Assembly (NCBI RefSeq): GCF_001746295.1
Contig: NZ_MJAH01000032.1
Coordinates: 1 to 63,368 of the forward strand
Direction: 5' to 3'
DNA from: Streptomyces sp. LUP47B
Lineage (GTDB): Bacteria; Actinomycetota; Actinomycetes; Streptomycetales; Streptomycetaceae
Length of the DNA: 63,368 nt
Shown: in pieces, positions 15,663 through 23,901 of the stretch
How the letters are laid out: each line of letters starts with the position of its first letter
How positions within the stretch are numbered: the first letter of the stretch is position 1
Made by a program: the position numbers and the translations under genes
The notes under the pieces: model-generated
What the model saw: only the letters and a program-made list of their open reading frames with translations
The model's database searches: none
Told to the model about the DNA's origin: nothing

Positions 15663-18482
15663 ATGAGTGCGTCCATGAGCGCCGAGACGGCGAAGCACGG
15701 CGTGAGGCTGCCGTGGGGTGACATCCTGCTGTCCGCCATAGCCTCCGTGAGCTGGGCGTTGATCGGGATGGCGGGCGTGGCCGCGCTCGGTCTGCATCTG
15801 CTGGAGGCCGATTCCGCGGCCTCGCTGGGGCCGATGACCGCGGCGGTTGTGGCCCTTGCGGCGGGTGGTTCGGTGACACCCTCCGGTGACGTGTCCGCGT
15901 TCGGGCTGACGGGGGCGCAGGCGGCCACCGCCATCGAGATCACGCCACTGGGCGTCAGTCTGGTCGGCGCGGTGCTTTTGTCCTGGTTCTTCCTGCGGTC
16001 CCTGCGGGGCGCCGGAGCGGTGATCGCGCCGTCGGAACTCCTCGCGCGCGGGGGCTCGGTGGTCGCGTTGTTCACGGCGATGATGGGCGGGCTGGCCTGG
16101 GCGGGGCACGACGTCATCACGATCGACGGGGGCGCGCTGGGGCTCGACAAGCTGCCCGGCGCGGGCGGGAGCGGCGGCCTCGACATCCCCGGACTGGGGG
16201 ACGTCGGGGACATCGGCGGGCTGCTGCCCGGCCGGATCGGCGACCTCGTCGACGCGAAGGCCGCGGTCGGCTTCACGGTGGACACCGCGCCGACGCTGCT
16301 CGGCGGGCTCGGCTGGTCGGCCGGGATCCTGCTGGTCGCGCTGCTGGCGTCCCGCCGTACGCCGCTGCCGCGCGGCTGGGAGGCCGTGCACCGCGTGGTA
16401 CGGCCGGCCGTGTCCGCCGTCGTGACGGTGCTGCTGGTCGCGGTGGCCGCGGGGCTCGCGGCGGCGGCGTACGCGGCGATCGGCGACGACCACCCCAAGC
16501 GGATCGCGGGAGCGGCGCTGCTCGGGGCGCCGAACGGGGTGTGGCTGGGCATCCCCATCGGCCTGTTCGTCCCCTTCGACGGCCGGGCCACGGGCGTGCT
16601 GACGAACTTCCTCCCGGACCCCCTGGACCGACTCCTCAACTCGGACTCCGACCAGTCGGTGTCCCTGGGACGCCTGGCGGAGCTGGACGGGCGGGTGTGG
16701 CTGCTTGGGGTGGCCGCGGCGCTGATGATGCTGCTGGCGGGGGTGCTTACCGCTGTGCGGACGCCGGTGGGGGTTCGGGGGGATGCGGTGGTTGGTGGTG
16801 GGGCTGCTGGGGCGGGTGACGGGCGGGGGTGGGGTTCCGGTGCTGCGGGTGCAGGCCGGGGATGGAGCCACGGTTCCGCGGGGGTGACGGGAGCGCCCGA
16901 TGGTGGAGCTGCTGGGGCTGGTGGCGGGCGCGGGTGGAGCTCCGGTTCCGCGGGGGCGGCGGAGGCGGGCTCTGAGGTCGTACGGGATCCTGGGGCGCTT
17001 CGTTTCGCGGGGCGGTGTGCGGTGCGGCTGGGGCTGGCCACCGCGTTGGCGCTGCCGTTGCTCGCCTGGCTGACGGAGGTGTCGGTGGACGCCTCGCTGT
17101 CGGTGCTGGGGTTCGACGCCTTCGGCGCCGGGGTCCGGTTGCGGGGGCAGCTCGGCATGGCACTGCTGCTCGGGGCGCTGTGGGGCGCGGGTGCGGGCGC
17201 CGCGGGGGCGTTGCTGGCCCGGGCGACGGGGGCGGCGGGGTCCCGGGCGGCGGGGCTGGCACTGGGTGACTTGGCAGGGGGCGGTGCGAGGGCAGGGGCT
17301 GTGGGAGTGCAGTCGGTTGGGCCTGCCGGGGGTTCACCGTATGGCGCTGCGGGTGGGGCGTATCAGCGGGCGGACGGGCCGTATGGGAGTGGGGGCGGGC
17401 CCGGTGGGGCGGGGGGCCCGGCCTATGGGAGTGGGAGCGGGACGGGCGGGAGTGGGGGTCCGGCCCACGGAAGCGGCGCCGGACCGTACGACAGCGGGGG
17501 CGCCGCCCACGGGAGCCGAGGCGGGCGGGGCGGGAACGAGGGCGCGGCCTACGGGAGCGGAAGCGGGAGGAGCGCGAGTGAGGCTCAGGCCCACGGGAGC
17601 GGCTCCGGAGCGCACGAGAGTGGAGGCGCCGCCCACGGGAGCCGAGGCGGGCCAGACGGGAACGAGGGCGCGGCCTACGGGAGCGGAACGGACGGGAGTG
17701 GGGCTCAGGCCCGCAGAAGTGACGCCGGACCGTACGAAAGCCGAGGCGCCGCCTACCAGAGTCGAGGCGGGCCAGGCGGAAGCGAGGGCGCGGCCTACGG
17801 GAGCGGAAGCGAGACGGGCGCGAGTGAGGCTCCGGCCCACGGGAGTGGCCCCGGACCGTACGACAGCGGAGGCGCCGCCTATCGGAGTGACGCCGGGCCG
17901 CGCCGAAGTGGTGGTGGGGCGGAGCGGTACGGCGGAGAGGCGGGGGCCTACGGCGGTGAGGCGGGGCCGCATGGCCGGGAGGCGGGGCGCCCTGGCCGAG
18001 AGGCGGGCCCACGTGGCCGAGAAGCGGAGTCCTACGAGGGTGGGCCAGGGCACTACGGCAGTGAGCCGGAGTCATACGGCAGTGAGCCGGGCCCCTACGT
18101 GCAGGGGGCGCCTCATCGGCCTCCGAACCCGGCGACGAACCCGTATCTGCGGGTGCCGGATGAGTTGCAGGGGCCCGAGGATGCGCGGCCCGGTGGCGAC
18201 GGTTGGCAAGGGCCGGCGCCTGAGGACGGTCCGCGAGAACCGGACTCCCGGCCGTCGGGCGAACCGCGTCGGCCCGTGGGGTCACCACCGTCCGGCAACG
18301 TCTACGGCGCCCCCACGGTGGCCCGACCGATCGACGAGCCCCCTCGTTCACCGCAACGCCCTCCCAGGCAGCGCCCGGGTGGCCGACGATCGTCCTCCGG
18401 GGACGAGGCCCGTCAGTCGCCACCACCGCCTCCTCCCCCACCACCGCCACCGCCGCCGGGGAAGCCGAAGGGGCGGCGCTGA
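15663..18482 (+). CDS. Streptophobe-family membrane protein with long low-complexity tail
   Basis: This 939-residue protein has multiple membrane helices in the first ~370 residues (for example LLSAIASVSWALIGMAGVAAL and VGAVLLSWFFLRSL) and again at about 460-540. It matches the actinobacterial family named streptophobe; no biochemical role is known. From about residue 540 it becomes a Gly/Ser/Ala/Tyr-rich tail with a repeat array (see 17456-17900). It then turns Pro/Arg-rich and ends in 13 consecutive prolines followed by GKPKGRR. The tail is probably cytoplasmic and disordered. GGGGGGTCT precedes the ATG. The frame is uninterrupted despite the repeats. Confidence 0.85.
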   Translation: MSASMSAETAKHGVRLPWGDILLSAIASVSWALIGMAGVAALGLHLLEADSAASLGPMTAAVVALAAGGSVTPSGDVSAFGLTGAQAATAIEITPLGVSLVGAVLLSWFFLRSLRGAGAVIAPSELLARGGSVVALFTAMMGGLAWAGHDVITIDGGALGLDKLPGAGGSGGLDIPGLGDVGDIGGLLPGRIGDLVDAKAAVGFTVDTAPTLLGGLGWSAGILLVALLASRRTPLPRGWEAVHRVVRPAVSAVVTVLLVAVAAGLAAAAYAAIGDDHPKRIAGAALLGAPNGVWLGIPIGLFVPFDGRATGVLTNFLPDPLDRLLNSDSDQSVSLGRLAELDGRVWLLGVAAALMMLLAGVLTAVRTPVGVRGDAVVGGGAAGAGDGRGWGSGAAGAGRGWSHGSAGVTGAPDGGAAGAGGGRGWSSGSAGAAEAGSEVVRDPGALRFAGRCAVRLGLATALALPLLAWLTEVSVDASLSVLGFDAFGAGVRLRGQLGMALLLGALWGAGAGAAGALLARATGAAGSRAAGLALGDLAGGGARAGAVGVQSVGPAGGSPYGAAGGAYQRADGPYGSGGGPGGAGGPAYGSGSGTGGSGGPAHGSGAGPYDSGGAAHGSRGGRGGNEGAAYGSGSGRSASEAQAHGSGSGAHESGGAAHGSRGGPDGNEGAAYGSGTDGSGAQARRSDAGPYESRGAAYQSRGGPGGSEGAAYGSGSETGASEAPAHGSGPGPYDSGGAAYRSDAGPRRSGGGAERYGGEAGAYGGEAGPHGREAGRPGREAGPRGREAESYEGGPGHYGSEPESYGSEPGPYVQGAPHRPPNPATNPYLRVPDELQGPEDARPGGDGWQGPAPEDGPREPDSRPSGEPRRPVGSPPSGNVYGAPTVARPIDEPPRSPQRPPRQRPGGRRSSSGDEARQSPPPPPPPPPPPPPGKPKGRR
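17456..17900 (+). repeat. In-gene tandem repeat, 126-base unit (42 residues)
   Basis: The segment CGCCGCCCAC or its variant CGCCGCCTAC recurs at 17501, 17627, 17747 and 17873. The spacings are 126, 120 and 126 bases. Each unit encodes a variant of GAAHGSRGG, GNEGAAYGSGSG and AHGSG with an ESGG or DSGG end. The period is a multiple of three, so the reading frame is kept. Shorter Gly/Ser units precede it from about 17340. Such arrays change copy number by slippage or recombination. Confidence 0.85.
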
Positions 18483-18631
18483 TACGGCGCCTGCCGCAGG
18501 GCCTGGTCCGAGCGCGGGGCCTGTGGGGGGACGGCGTGGGTCGCCACCCCGGCGTTCCCGGCGAGAGCCGGCCGTTCCCACCGTGCGGTGAGGTCGTTCG
18601 GAGCCGGCACCCTCGCGGGGGCGTAGGACAC
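18413..18631 (-). CDS. Possible small Gly-tailed protein antisense to the streptophobe gene end
   Basis: A 72-codon open frame starts at GTG 18631 (VSYAPARVPAPNDLTARWER) and ends in RPFGFP, 13 glycines and Asp. The part beyond the streptophobe stop (18483-18631) has strong G/C bias at codon position three in this frame, as expected of a real Streptomyces gene. The glycine run is only the antisense of the proline run. There is no convincing ribosome-binding site and no family I recognise. It is the only candidate in the 388-base gap 18483-18870, and it may be spurious. Confidence 0.25.
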   Translation of the reverse strand: MSYAPARVPAPNDLTARWERPALAGNAGVATHAVPPQAPRSDQALRQAPYQRRPFGFPGGGGGGGGGGGGGD

Positions 18632-18870
18632 GGCCGGTCGCCGTCTGCATCCCTGGCCGGAAGGCTGGGCGTCTCGGGAGCGTAGGAAGGCGGGTCGCTG
18701 CCGACCACCGGACCGGGACCCCTCCCCCGGCGACCGACTCCCACGCCCGCCGCACCCAAGCCGTGTCCCGTATGTAAGGATCTCGCCACCCGCCCGACAC
18801 CGAGTGTTCCGTGTCCGTCAGACGGACCGCGGGCGCAGAGGCACTGGGTGCCGGATACGGTGGGAACACC

Positions 18871-20085
18871 ATGAGCGCTTCACAGACCTCGTCCTCCGAC
18901 GTCCCCACCCTTCTCGTCAAGATCTTCGGGAAGGACAGGCCGGGCATCACGGCCGGCCTCTTCGACACCCTTGCCGCGTACTCGGTCGACGTGGTCGACA
19001 TCGAGCAGGTCGTCACGCGTGGCCGAATGGTGCTGTGCGCGCTCGTGACCGCGCCGCCCCGCGCGCTGGAGGGCGACCTGCGGGCGACCGTCCACAGCTG
19101 GGCCGAGTCGATCAAGATGCAGGCCGAGATCATCTCCGGTCTCGGCGACAACCGGCCGCGAGGCCTGGGGCGTTCCCTGGTCACCGTGCTCGGTCACCCG
19201 CTCACCGCGGAGGCCACCGCCGCGATCGCCGCCAAGATCGCCAAGGCGGGCGGCAACATCGACCGTATCTTCCGGCTGGCCAAGTATCCGGTCACGGCCG
19301 TCGAGTTCGCGGTGTCCGGCGTGGCGACCGAAGCGCTGCGCACCGCGCTCGTCACGGACGCCGCCAAACTCGGCGTCGACGTGGCCGTCGTCGCGGCCGG
19401 TCTGCACCGCCGGGCCCAGCGGCTCGTCGTCATGGACGTGGACTCCACGCTCATCCAGGACGAGGTGATCGAGCTCTTCGCCGCGCACGCCGGCTGCGAG
19501 GACGAGGTCGCCGAGGTGACCGCGGCCGCGATGCGCGGCGAGCTGGACTTCGAGCAGTCGCTGCACGCGCGCGTGGCGCTGTTGGAGGGGTTGGACGCTT
19601 CGGTCGTCGACAAGGTGCGCTCCGAAGTGCGGCTGACGCCGGGCGCGCGGACCCTGATCCGTACGCTGAAACGGCTTGGCTTCCAAGTGGGTGTCGTCTC
19701 GGGCGGGTTCACCCAGGTCACCGACGACCTCCAAGACCGGCTGGGGCTGGACTTCGCCCAGGCCAACACGCTGGAGATCGTCGACGGGAAGCTGACGGGC
19801 AAGGTCACCGGGGAGATCGTGGACCGCGCGGGCAAGGCGCGGTTGCTGCGCCGGTTCGCCGCCGAGGCGGGGGTGCCGCTGTCCCAGACGGTGGCGATCG
19901 GCGACGGCGCCAATGACCTGGACATGCTCAACGCGGCCGGACTCGGGGTCGCCTTCAACGCCAAGCCGGTGGTGCGGGAGGCCGCGCACACGGCGGTGAA
20001 CGTGCCCTTCCTGGACACGGTGCTGTACCTGCTGGGCGTCACCCGCGAAGAGGTCGAGGCGGCGGACGCGCACGAGGAGGACTGA
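18871..20085 (+). CDS. serB: Phosphoserine phosphatase SerB
   Basis: This 404-residue enzyme hydrolyses phosphoserine to serine, the last step of serine biosynthesis. Two ACT-like regulatory domains occupy about residues 12-85 and 102-170 (LVKIFGKDRPGITAGLFDTL; VTVLGHPLTAEATAAIAAKI). The HAD catalytic domain follows, with nucleophile Asp189 and Asp191 in VMDVDSTLIQDEVIELFA. The VSGGFTQVTDDL block and the metal-binding GDGANDLDML are also present. The double-ACT form is typical of actinobacteria. The start at 18871 is taken because it precedes the ACT domain by a short tail. A strong hairpin terminator follows. Confidence 0.96.
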   Translation: MSASQTSSSDVPTLLVKIFGKDRPGITAGLFDTLAAYSVDVVDIEQVVTRGRMVLCALVTAPPRALEGDLRATVHSWAESIKMQAEIISGLGDNRPRGLGRSLVTVLGHPLTAEATAAIAAKIAKAGGNIDRIFRLAKYPVTAVEFAVSGVATEALRTALVTDAAKLGVDVAVVAAGLHRRAQRLVVMDVDSTLIQDEVIELFAAHAGCEDEVAEVTAAAMRGELDFEQSLHARVALLEGLDASVVDKVRSEVRLTPGARTLIRTLKRLGFQVGVVSGGFTQVTDDLQDRLGLDFAQANTLEIVDGKLTGKVTGEIVDRAGKARLLRRFAAEAGVPLSQTVAIGDGANDLDMLNAAGLGVAFNAKPVVREAAHTAVNVPFLDTVLYLLGVTREEVEAADAHEED

Positions 20086-20095
20086 GCGGCACATC

Positions 20096-20132
20096 GGCAG
20101 GGCCCGGCACCGTGACGGTGCCGGGCCCTGCC
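20096..20132. terminator. Terminator after serB
   Basis: A perfect 16-bp stem (GGCAGGGCCCGGCACC with its complement) has a 5-base loop GTGAC. It lies between convergent serB and the SixA-like gene and is likely to act in both directions. Confidence 0.85.
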
Positions 20133-20158
20133 GTGTCACACGCGGTGGGAGGTCGCCG

Positions 20159-20677
20159 TCAGTCGGACGGCGCCCAGTAGTCGGCGAGGGTGGCCACGCC
20201 CGGCTCCAGGGACTTCCAGGGACCGCTGAACGACAGGACGGCGAAGGCGGCGGCCGGGAAGCCGCGCGCGCTCATCCGCCGGCGGGCGTCATCCTCGGCG
20301 GCGCCGGCGAGGACATCGGCGAGACCCTGCACACCCGGGTTGTGGCCGATCAGGACGACGTTCTGCATGTCGTCCGGGGTCTCGTTCAGCACGGCGATCA
20401 GCTCGCCGGGAGAGGCCTCGTAGATCCGCTCCTCGTAGACCGTTTTCGGCCGGTGCGGGAACTCCTGCACGGCGAGCTTCCAGGTCTCACGGGTCCGGGT
20501 CGCGGTGGAGCAGAGGGCCAGGTCGAAGGGGATGCCGGAGTCGACCAGTCGTCGTCCGGCCTCCGCTGATTCTTTGCGGCCACGGTCGGCGAGCGGCCGC
20601 TCATGATCGGTCACCTGCGGCCAGTCGGCTTTCGCATGCCGGAAAAGGACAATCCTGCGGGGTTCTGCGACGCTCAT
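20159..20677 (-). CDS. SixA-like histidine phosphatase
   Basis: This 172-residue protein belongs to the histidine phosphatase (phosphoglycerate mutase) superfamily, SixA type. The catalytic RHAK motif is near residue 14 (RRIVLFRHAKADWP). The second His is in VVLIGHNPGVQGLADVLAG. SixA proteins dephosphorylate phosphohistidine or small phosphates; the substrate here is unknown. The start MSVAEPRRIV at 20677 fits the domain. A longer in-frame frame upstream crosses a different small gene and is discarded. Confidence 0.9.
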   Translation of the reverse strand: MSVAEPRRIVLFRHAKADWPQVTDHERPLADRGRKESAEAGRRLVDSGIPFDLALCSTATRTRETWKLAVQEFPHRPKTVYEERIYEASPGELIAVLNETPDDMQNVVLIGHNPGVQGLADVLAGAAEDDARRRMSARGFPAAAFAVLSFSGPWKSLEPGVATLADYWAPSD

Positions 20678-20742
20678 GGGATCCAGCTTCGCACGAAACA
20701 GGCCATGGGGCGCAGGGAGTTGACGGGCGGCTTTATGGGTGC

Positions 20743-20949
20743 TCAGCGCGCTATCAGCTGCTGTACACGCTCCAGGAACTGGGTGACGGCCGGGTCGCCG
20801 GAGGCCGCGTGCGCGTCGGCGGGGTTGAGGATGAGGGCCAGGAGCACCACGAAGGCAAGTGTCGGCAGGGCGAGGGCCCACCAGGGCAGCCGGATGTCGA
20901 CGCCGCCCCGGGACGCCGGGTGGGGCGGGGTGTGCGTAGGGGCCGACAT
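20743..20949 (-). CDS. Small single-pass membrane protein
   Basis: This 68-residue protein has a Pro/Thr/His-rich N-terminus and one transmembrane helix at about residues 22-41 (WWALALPTLAFVVLLALIL). A short C-terminal helix, VTQFLERVQQLIAR, follows. GCGGAGG lies 6 bases before the ATG, which supports this start over a longer version at 21006. I recognise no family. It is transcribed in the same direction as the SixA-like gene, 65 bases upstream of it. Confidence 0.7.
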   Translation of the reverse strand: MSAPTHTPPHPASRGGVDIRLPWWALALPTLAFVVLLALILNPADAHAASGDPAVTQFLERVQQLIAR

Positions 20950-21131
20950 GGGTGCCTCCGCTGTCTTCGAGTGGCCGGTGGGCGGTGACCGGTGTGGCGC
21001 GGTCACATCTCGAAGTTACGGAACCGGGGGCCCTCAACCCATCCGGAGATCCACCCAGTTGACCCTGACACTCACCCCCTAGGGGACAGGGGGTTAACCC
21101 CACCGTCGGACCGGGGAAACGGGTGTCCGGA

Positions 21132-21248
21132 TCAGGGCGAGGCGATCGTCGCGATGATCGCGATGACGATGAAGATGGCGAAGAACGAGCCGAAGACCAG
21201 CAGCATCTTCTTCTGGCCGTTCTGGGGATTCGGATCGAGCACTGGCAT
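21132..21248 (-). CDS. SGM_5486-type transporter-associated micro-protein
   Basis: A 38-residue protein is encoded here: MPVLDPNPQNGQKKMLLVFG, then a hydrophobic helix ending IAIIATIASP and a TGA stop. It is almost entirely one transmembrane helix after a 14-residue polar head. It matches my memory of a tiny Streptomyces family named SGM_5486 transporter-associated protein, which is found next to MFS transporters. The MFS gene lies immediately upstream on the same strand, 48 bases away. That supports both the call and a role as a transporter accessory subunit. Confidence 0.75.
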   Translation of the reverse strand: MPVLDPNPQNGQKKMLLVFGSFFAIFIVIAIIATIASP

Positions 21249-21296
21249 ACGGCCAGTCTCGCACCCCGGTCTCTTGCCGAAACTGCCGGGGTGACC

Positions 21297-22643
21297 TCAC
21301 CGGGCCGCCTCGTCCTCCACCGTGCGGTCGCGGCCCGCGAGCACCCCGACCGCCATCTGCGGGATCATCAGGCCGACCATGAGCGCGATCGGCAGGCCCC
21401 AGCCGCCGCTGTGCTGGTACAGCACACCCACCAGGAGCGGTCCGGGGATGGAGATCAGATAGCCGGTGCTCTGTGCGAAGGCGGACAGTTGGGCCACGCC
21501 CGCGCCGGTCCTTGCCCGCATCCCGACCATGGTGAGGGCCAGCGGGAAGGCGCAGTTGGAGACGCCGAGCAGAACGGCCCAGGCCCAGGCGCCGGCGGCC
21601 GGGGCGAGGTACAGGCCCGCGTATCCGGCGAGACCGCAGGCGCCGAGCGCGATCACGATCGGGCCCTGGTGCGGCAGCCGCGTGGCCAGGCGCGGGATGA
21701 CGAAGGCCAGCGGGACGCCCATCACCATCGTGACCGCCAGCAGCAGCCCTGCGGTGCCGGCGGACACGCCCGCGTCCCGGAAGATCTGCGCCATCCAGCC
21801 CATGGTGATGTAGGCGGCGGTGGCCTGGAGCCCGAAGAACACGGCGAGCGCCCAGGCGGTCCGGCTCCGGGTGATCCGCAGCGTGGGCGGCTCCACCCGC
21901 GCGTGCACCTGCCGGACCGGGCCCGCCCCGTCCACGCGCGCGTGGACATGCGTCAAGACCTCTTGCCCGGCCTCCCGCTCCGCCGGGGCGGCTCCCCGGT
22001 CCCGCACGAGCGGGATCCAGGGCAGTACGGCCGCCGCGGCCAGGCCCGCCCACACCGCGAGCCCGGACTGCCAGCTCCCGCCCAGTGCCTCGGTCACCGG
22101 CACGGTCACGGCGGCCGCGGCGGCGGTGCCGAGAGCGAGGGCCATCGAGTACAGGCCGGTCATGGAGCCGACCCGGTCGGGGAACCAGCGCTTGACGATG
22201 ACCGGCATCAGGACGTTGCTGACGGCGATGCCCATGAGGGTGAGTGCGCTGGCGGCCAGGAAGCCCGCCGTGGAGCCCGTGTACGGCCGTATGAGCAGAC
22301 CTGCCGTGATGGCGACCATGCCCGCGCACACCACTGCCCCCGCGCCGAAACGGCGGGCCAGACGCGGGGCCATGACACCGAAGACGGCGAAGCACAGCGG
22401 GGGCACCGAGGTGAGCAGGCCGGCCATGCTGCCGCTCATGCCGAGTCCGTCGCGCACCTCTTCGAGGAGGGCGCCGAAACTGGTGATGGCGGGGCGGAGG
22501 TTGAGAGCGGACAGCACGATGCCGACGACGACCAGGCGCACGGCCCACGCGCGCGTGGCGGGCACCAGGGGTTCCCCATCGGGCGGGGTCGCGGAACTGC
22601 GTGCGGTCGTGGACTTCAGTGTCCGGGTTTCCTCGCTTGCCAT
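21297..22643 (-). CDS. CynX/NimT-type MFS transporter
   Basis: This 448-residue transporter has 12 predicted membrane helices in two halves. The motif VVVGIVLSALNLRPAITSFGALL near the first helix is characteristic of the CynX/YeaN cyanate/nitroimidazole group. The substrate is unknown. The central cytoplasmic loop contains an odd Arg/Val stretch (THVHARVDGAGPVRQVHARV) not expected in the family; the DNA there holds the palindrome described in the findings. The start at 22643 is preferred, with an alternative ATG 9 bases earlier. It diverges from a GntR regulator and is followed by a micro-protein gene. Confidence 0.9.
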   Translation of the reverse strand: MASEETRTLKSTTARSSATPPDGEPLVPATRAWAVRLVVVGIVLSALNLRPAITSFGALLEEVRDGLGMSGSMAGLLTSVPPLCFAVFGVMAPRLARRFGAGAVVCAGMVAITAGLLIRPYTGSTAGFLAASALTLMGIAVSNVLMPVIVKRWFPDRVGSMTGLYSMALALGTAAAAAVTVPVTEALGGSWQSGLAVWAGLAAAAVLPWIPLVRDRGAAPAEREAGQEVLTHVHARVDGAGPVRQVHARVEPPTLRITRSRTAWALAVFFGLQATAAYITMGWMAQIFRDAGVSAGTAGLLLAVTMVMGVPLAFVIPRLATRLPHQGPIVIALGACGLAGYAGLYLAPAAGAWAWAVLLGVSNCAFPLALTMVGMRARTGAGVAQLSAFAQSTGYLISIPGPLLVGVLYQHSGGWGLPIALMVGLMIPQMAVGVLAGRDRTVEDEAAR

Positions 22644-22657
22644 GCCACCCATCATAG

Positions 22658-22672
22658 AATCATGGGATGATT
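22658..22672. promoter_or_regulatory. Candidate GntR operator
   Basis: AATCAT-GGG-ATGATT is a perfect 6-3-6 palindrome in the 82-base gap between the divergent MFS and GntR genes. It is far more AT-rich than its surroundings. A local GntR protein acting here on itself and the transporter is the simplest reading. Confidence 0.6.
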
Positions 22673-22725
22673 GGTTGTCCATCCCCGGGGCGTCCTCGTT
22701 CGTCCCGCCCGTGCGAAGGTGTGCC

Positions 22726-23421
22726 ATGCCCCTGAGCCATCCCCGCCGCTCGGCGCTGTCCGAGCAGGTCATCGCCGCGCTGCGCAACCAGATCACCTCG
22801 GGCGAGTGGCCGGTCGGCTCCCGGATCCCGACCGAGCCCGAACTGGTCGAGCAGCTGGGGGTCGCCCGCAACACCGTCCGCGAGGCGGTCCGCGCGCTCG
22901 CGCACAACGGCCTGCTGGACATCCGCCAGGGCTCGGGGACGTACGTCCTGGCCACCAGTGAGCTGGCCGGCGTGATGCACCGCCGGTTCGCCGACGCGGA
23001 ACCCCGGCACATCGCCGAGCTGCGTTCCACCCTGGAGTCGTCCGCGGCGCGGCTGGCCGCCGAGCGGCGCACCGAGAAGGACCTCAAGCAGCTCGACGCG
23101 CTTCTCGTACGACGCGAACAGGCCTGGGGATCGGGCGACACGGAGGCCTTCGTGACCGCGGACGCCACCTTCCACCTGGCCGTGGTGGCCGCCTCCCACA
23201 ACGACGTGATGACCGAGATGTACGCGGACCTCGGCGAGGTGCTGCGGGACTGGCTGCGTGAGGACGTCGGCGAGGAGCTGACGCCGGAGACCTACATGGA
23301 CCACGCCCGGCTCGTCGACGCGATCCGCGCGGGCGACGTGGCGGCGGCTGCCGAAGAGGCGGCCGGCTACCCCTTCCTGTGCCGTCCGGGACGGTTCAGC
23401 GCGCCAGCTTCCGGTGGCTGA
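22726..23421 (+). CDS. GntR/FadR-family transcriptional regulator
   Basis: This 231-residue regulator has an N-terminal winged helix (EQVIAALRNQITSGEWPVGS, then EQLGVARNTVREAVRAL and QGSGTYV). A FadR-type (FCD) all-helical ligand-binding domain follows (LRSTLESSAARLAAERR; DATFHLAVVAASHN; DHARLVDAIRAGD). The FCD domain binds small carboxylates and metals. The start ATG follows GAAGG. It diverges from the MFS gene over the palindrome at 22658, so it probably controls uptake or efflux of its ligand. Its 3' end overlaps the convergent secreted-protein gene by 26 bases. Confidence 0.93.
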   Translation: MPLSHPRRSALSEQVIAALRNQITSGEWPVGSRIPTEPELVEQLGVARNTVREAVRALAHNGLLDIRQGSGTYVLATSELAGVMHRRFADAEPRHIAELRSTLESSAARLAAERRTEKDLKQLDALLVRREQAWGSGDTEAFVTADATFHLAVVAASHNDVMTEMYADLGEVLRDWLREDVGEELTPETYMDHARLVDAIRAGDVAAAAEEAAGYPFLCRPGRFSAPASGG

Positions 23422-23749
23422 CCCACACCGAGCGGACCTCCTTCCAGCACCGGCCGGTCAGCCGCACGGTCTGCGCGGGCCCGGCCTCGACCTCGGCGCC
23501 GTCGGTGTCGAGGTCCCACCAGCGGTCGCACTCGATGTGCAGGCGGACGCCGTCGGTGCGCGGATAGGGGTTGTGGCAGTAGGTGGTCACCCGGGAGCCG
23601 GTGACACTGCTGCGGCAGGAGGCGCCGAACAGCTCCGAGGCCGCGGCTCGGGGCGCATCCACGCGTGCGTGCGGCTTCGCTTCGTACGGAAAGGAGATCA
23701 CGAGACAGACGGCTGCGGTCACTGAGGCCAGACTGCGGGACAGGCGCAC
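23396..23749 (-). CDS. Small secreted protein of unknown function
   Basis: This 117-residue protein has an N-terminal signal peptide (VRLSRSLASVTAAVCLVISF). It is followed by an exported domain with four cysteines (in GASCRSS, TYCHNPY, IECDRWW and GRCWKEV), which could form two disulfides. The DNA GAGGAGGT lies 7 bases ahead of the GTG start, a very strong ribosome-binding site. I recognise no domain. The stretch KPHARVDAPRAAA after the signal peptide looks inserted and its DNA is a near copy of the 12-bp palindrome. It runs convergent with the GntR gene and overlaps its end. Confidence 0.75.
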   Translation of the reverse strand: MRLSRSLASVTAAVCLVISFPYEAKPHARVDAPRAAASELFGASCRSSVTGSRVTTYCHNPYPRTDGVRLHIECDRWWDLDTDGAEVEAGPAQTVRLTGRCWKEVRSVWVSHRKLAR

Positions 23750-23854
23750 AAGGGGACCTCCTCGGCCGTGCTGGGGAGGGAATCGCAGGTGAACGCGTAA
23801 TCCAGCGTGCCCAGTTGCAGGCCGTGCGCGCCCGGCCTGGTAGGCCGAACGGGG

Positions 23855-23885
23855 GACGCCCCGCTCCCTGGGGGAACGGGGCGTC
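23855..23885 (-). terminator. Terminator after fabI
   Basis: GACGCCCCG and CGGGGCGTC form a perfect 9-bp stem around a 13-base loop. It lies 16 bases past the fabI stop codon on the minus strand. Confidence 0.75.
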
Positions 23886-23901
23886 GACGACGTATGGGAG
23901 A

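Noticed and set aside
17340..17900. A CRISPR array
   Set aside because: The repeats are in-frame, diverged and lack unique spacers; they encode protein repeats.
17191..18591. Second plus-strand frame across the streptophobe repeats
   Set aside because: It is kept open only by the Gly/Ser repeat composition. The third-position bias and membrane helices belong to the other frame.
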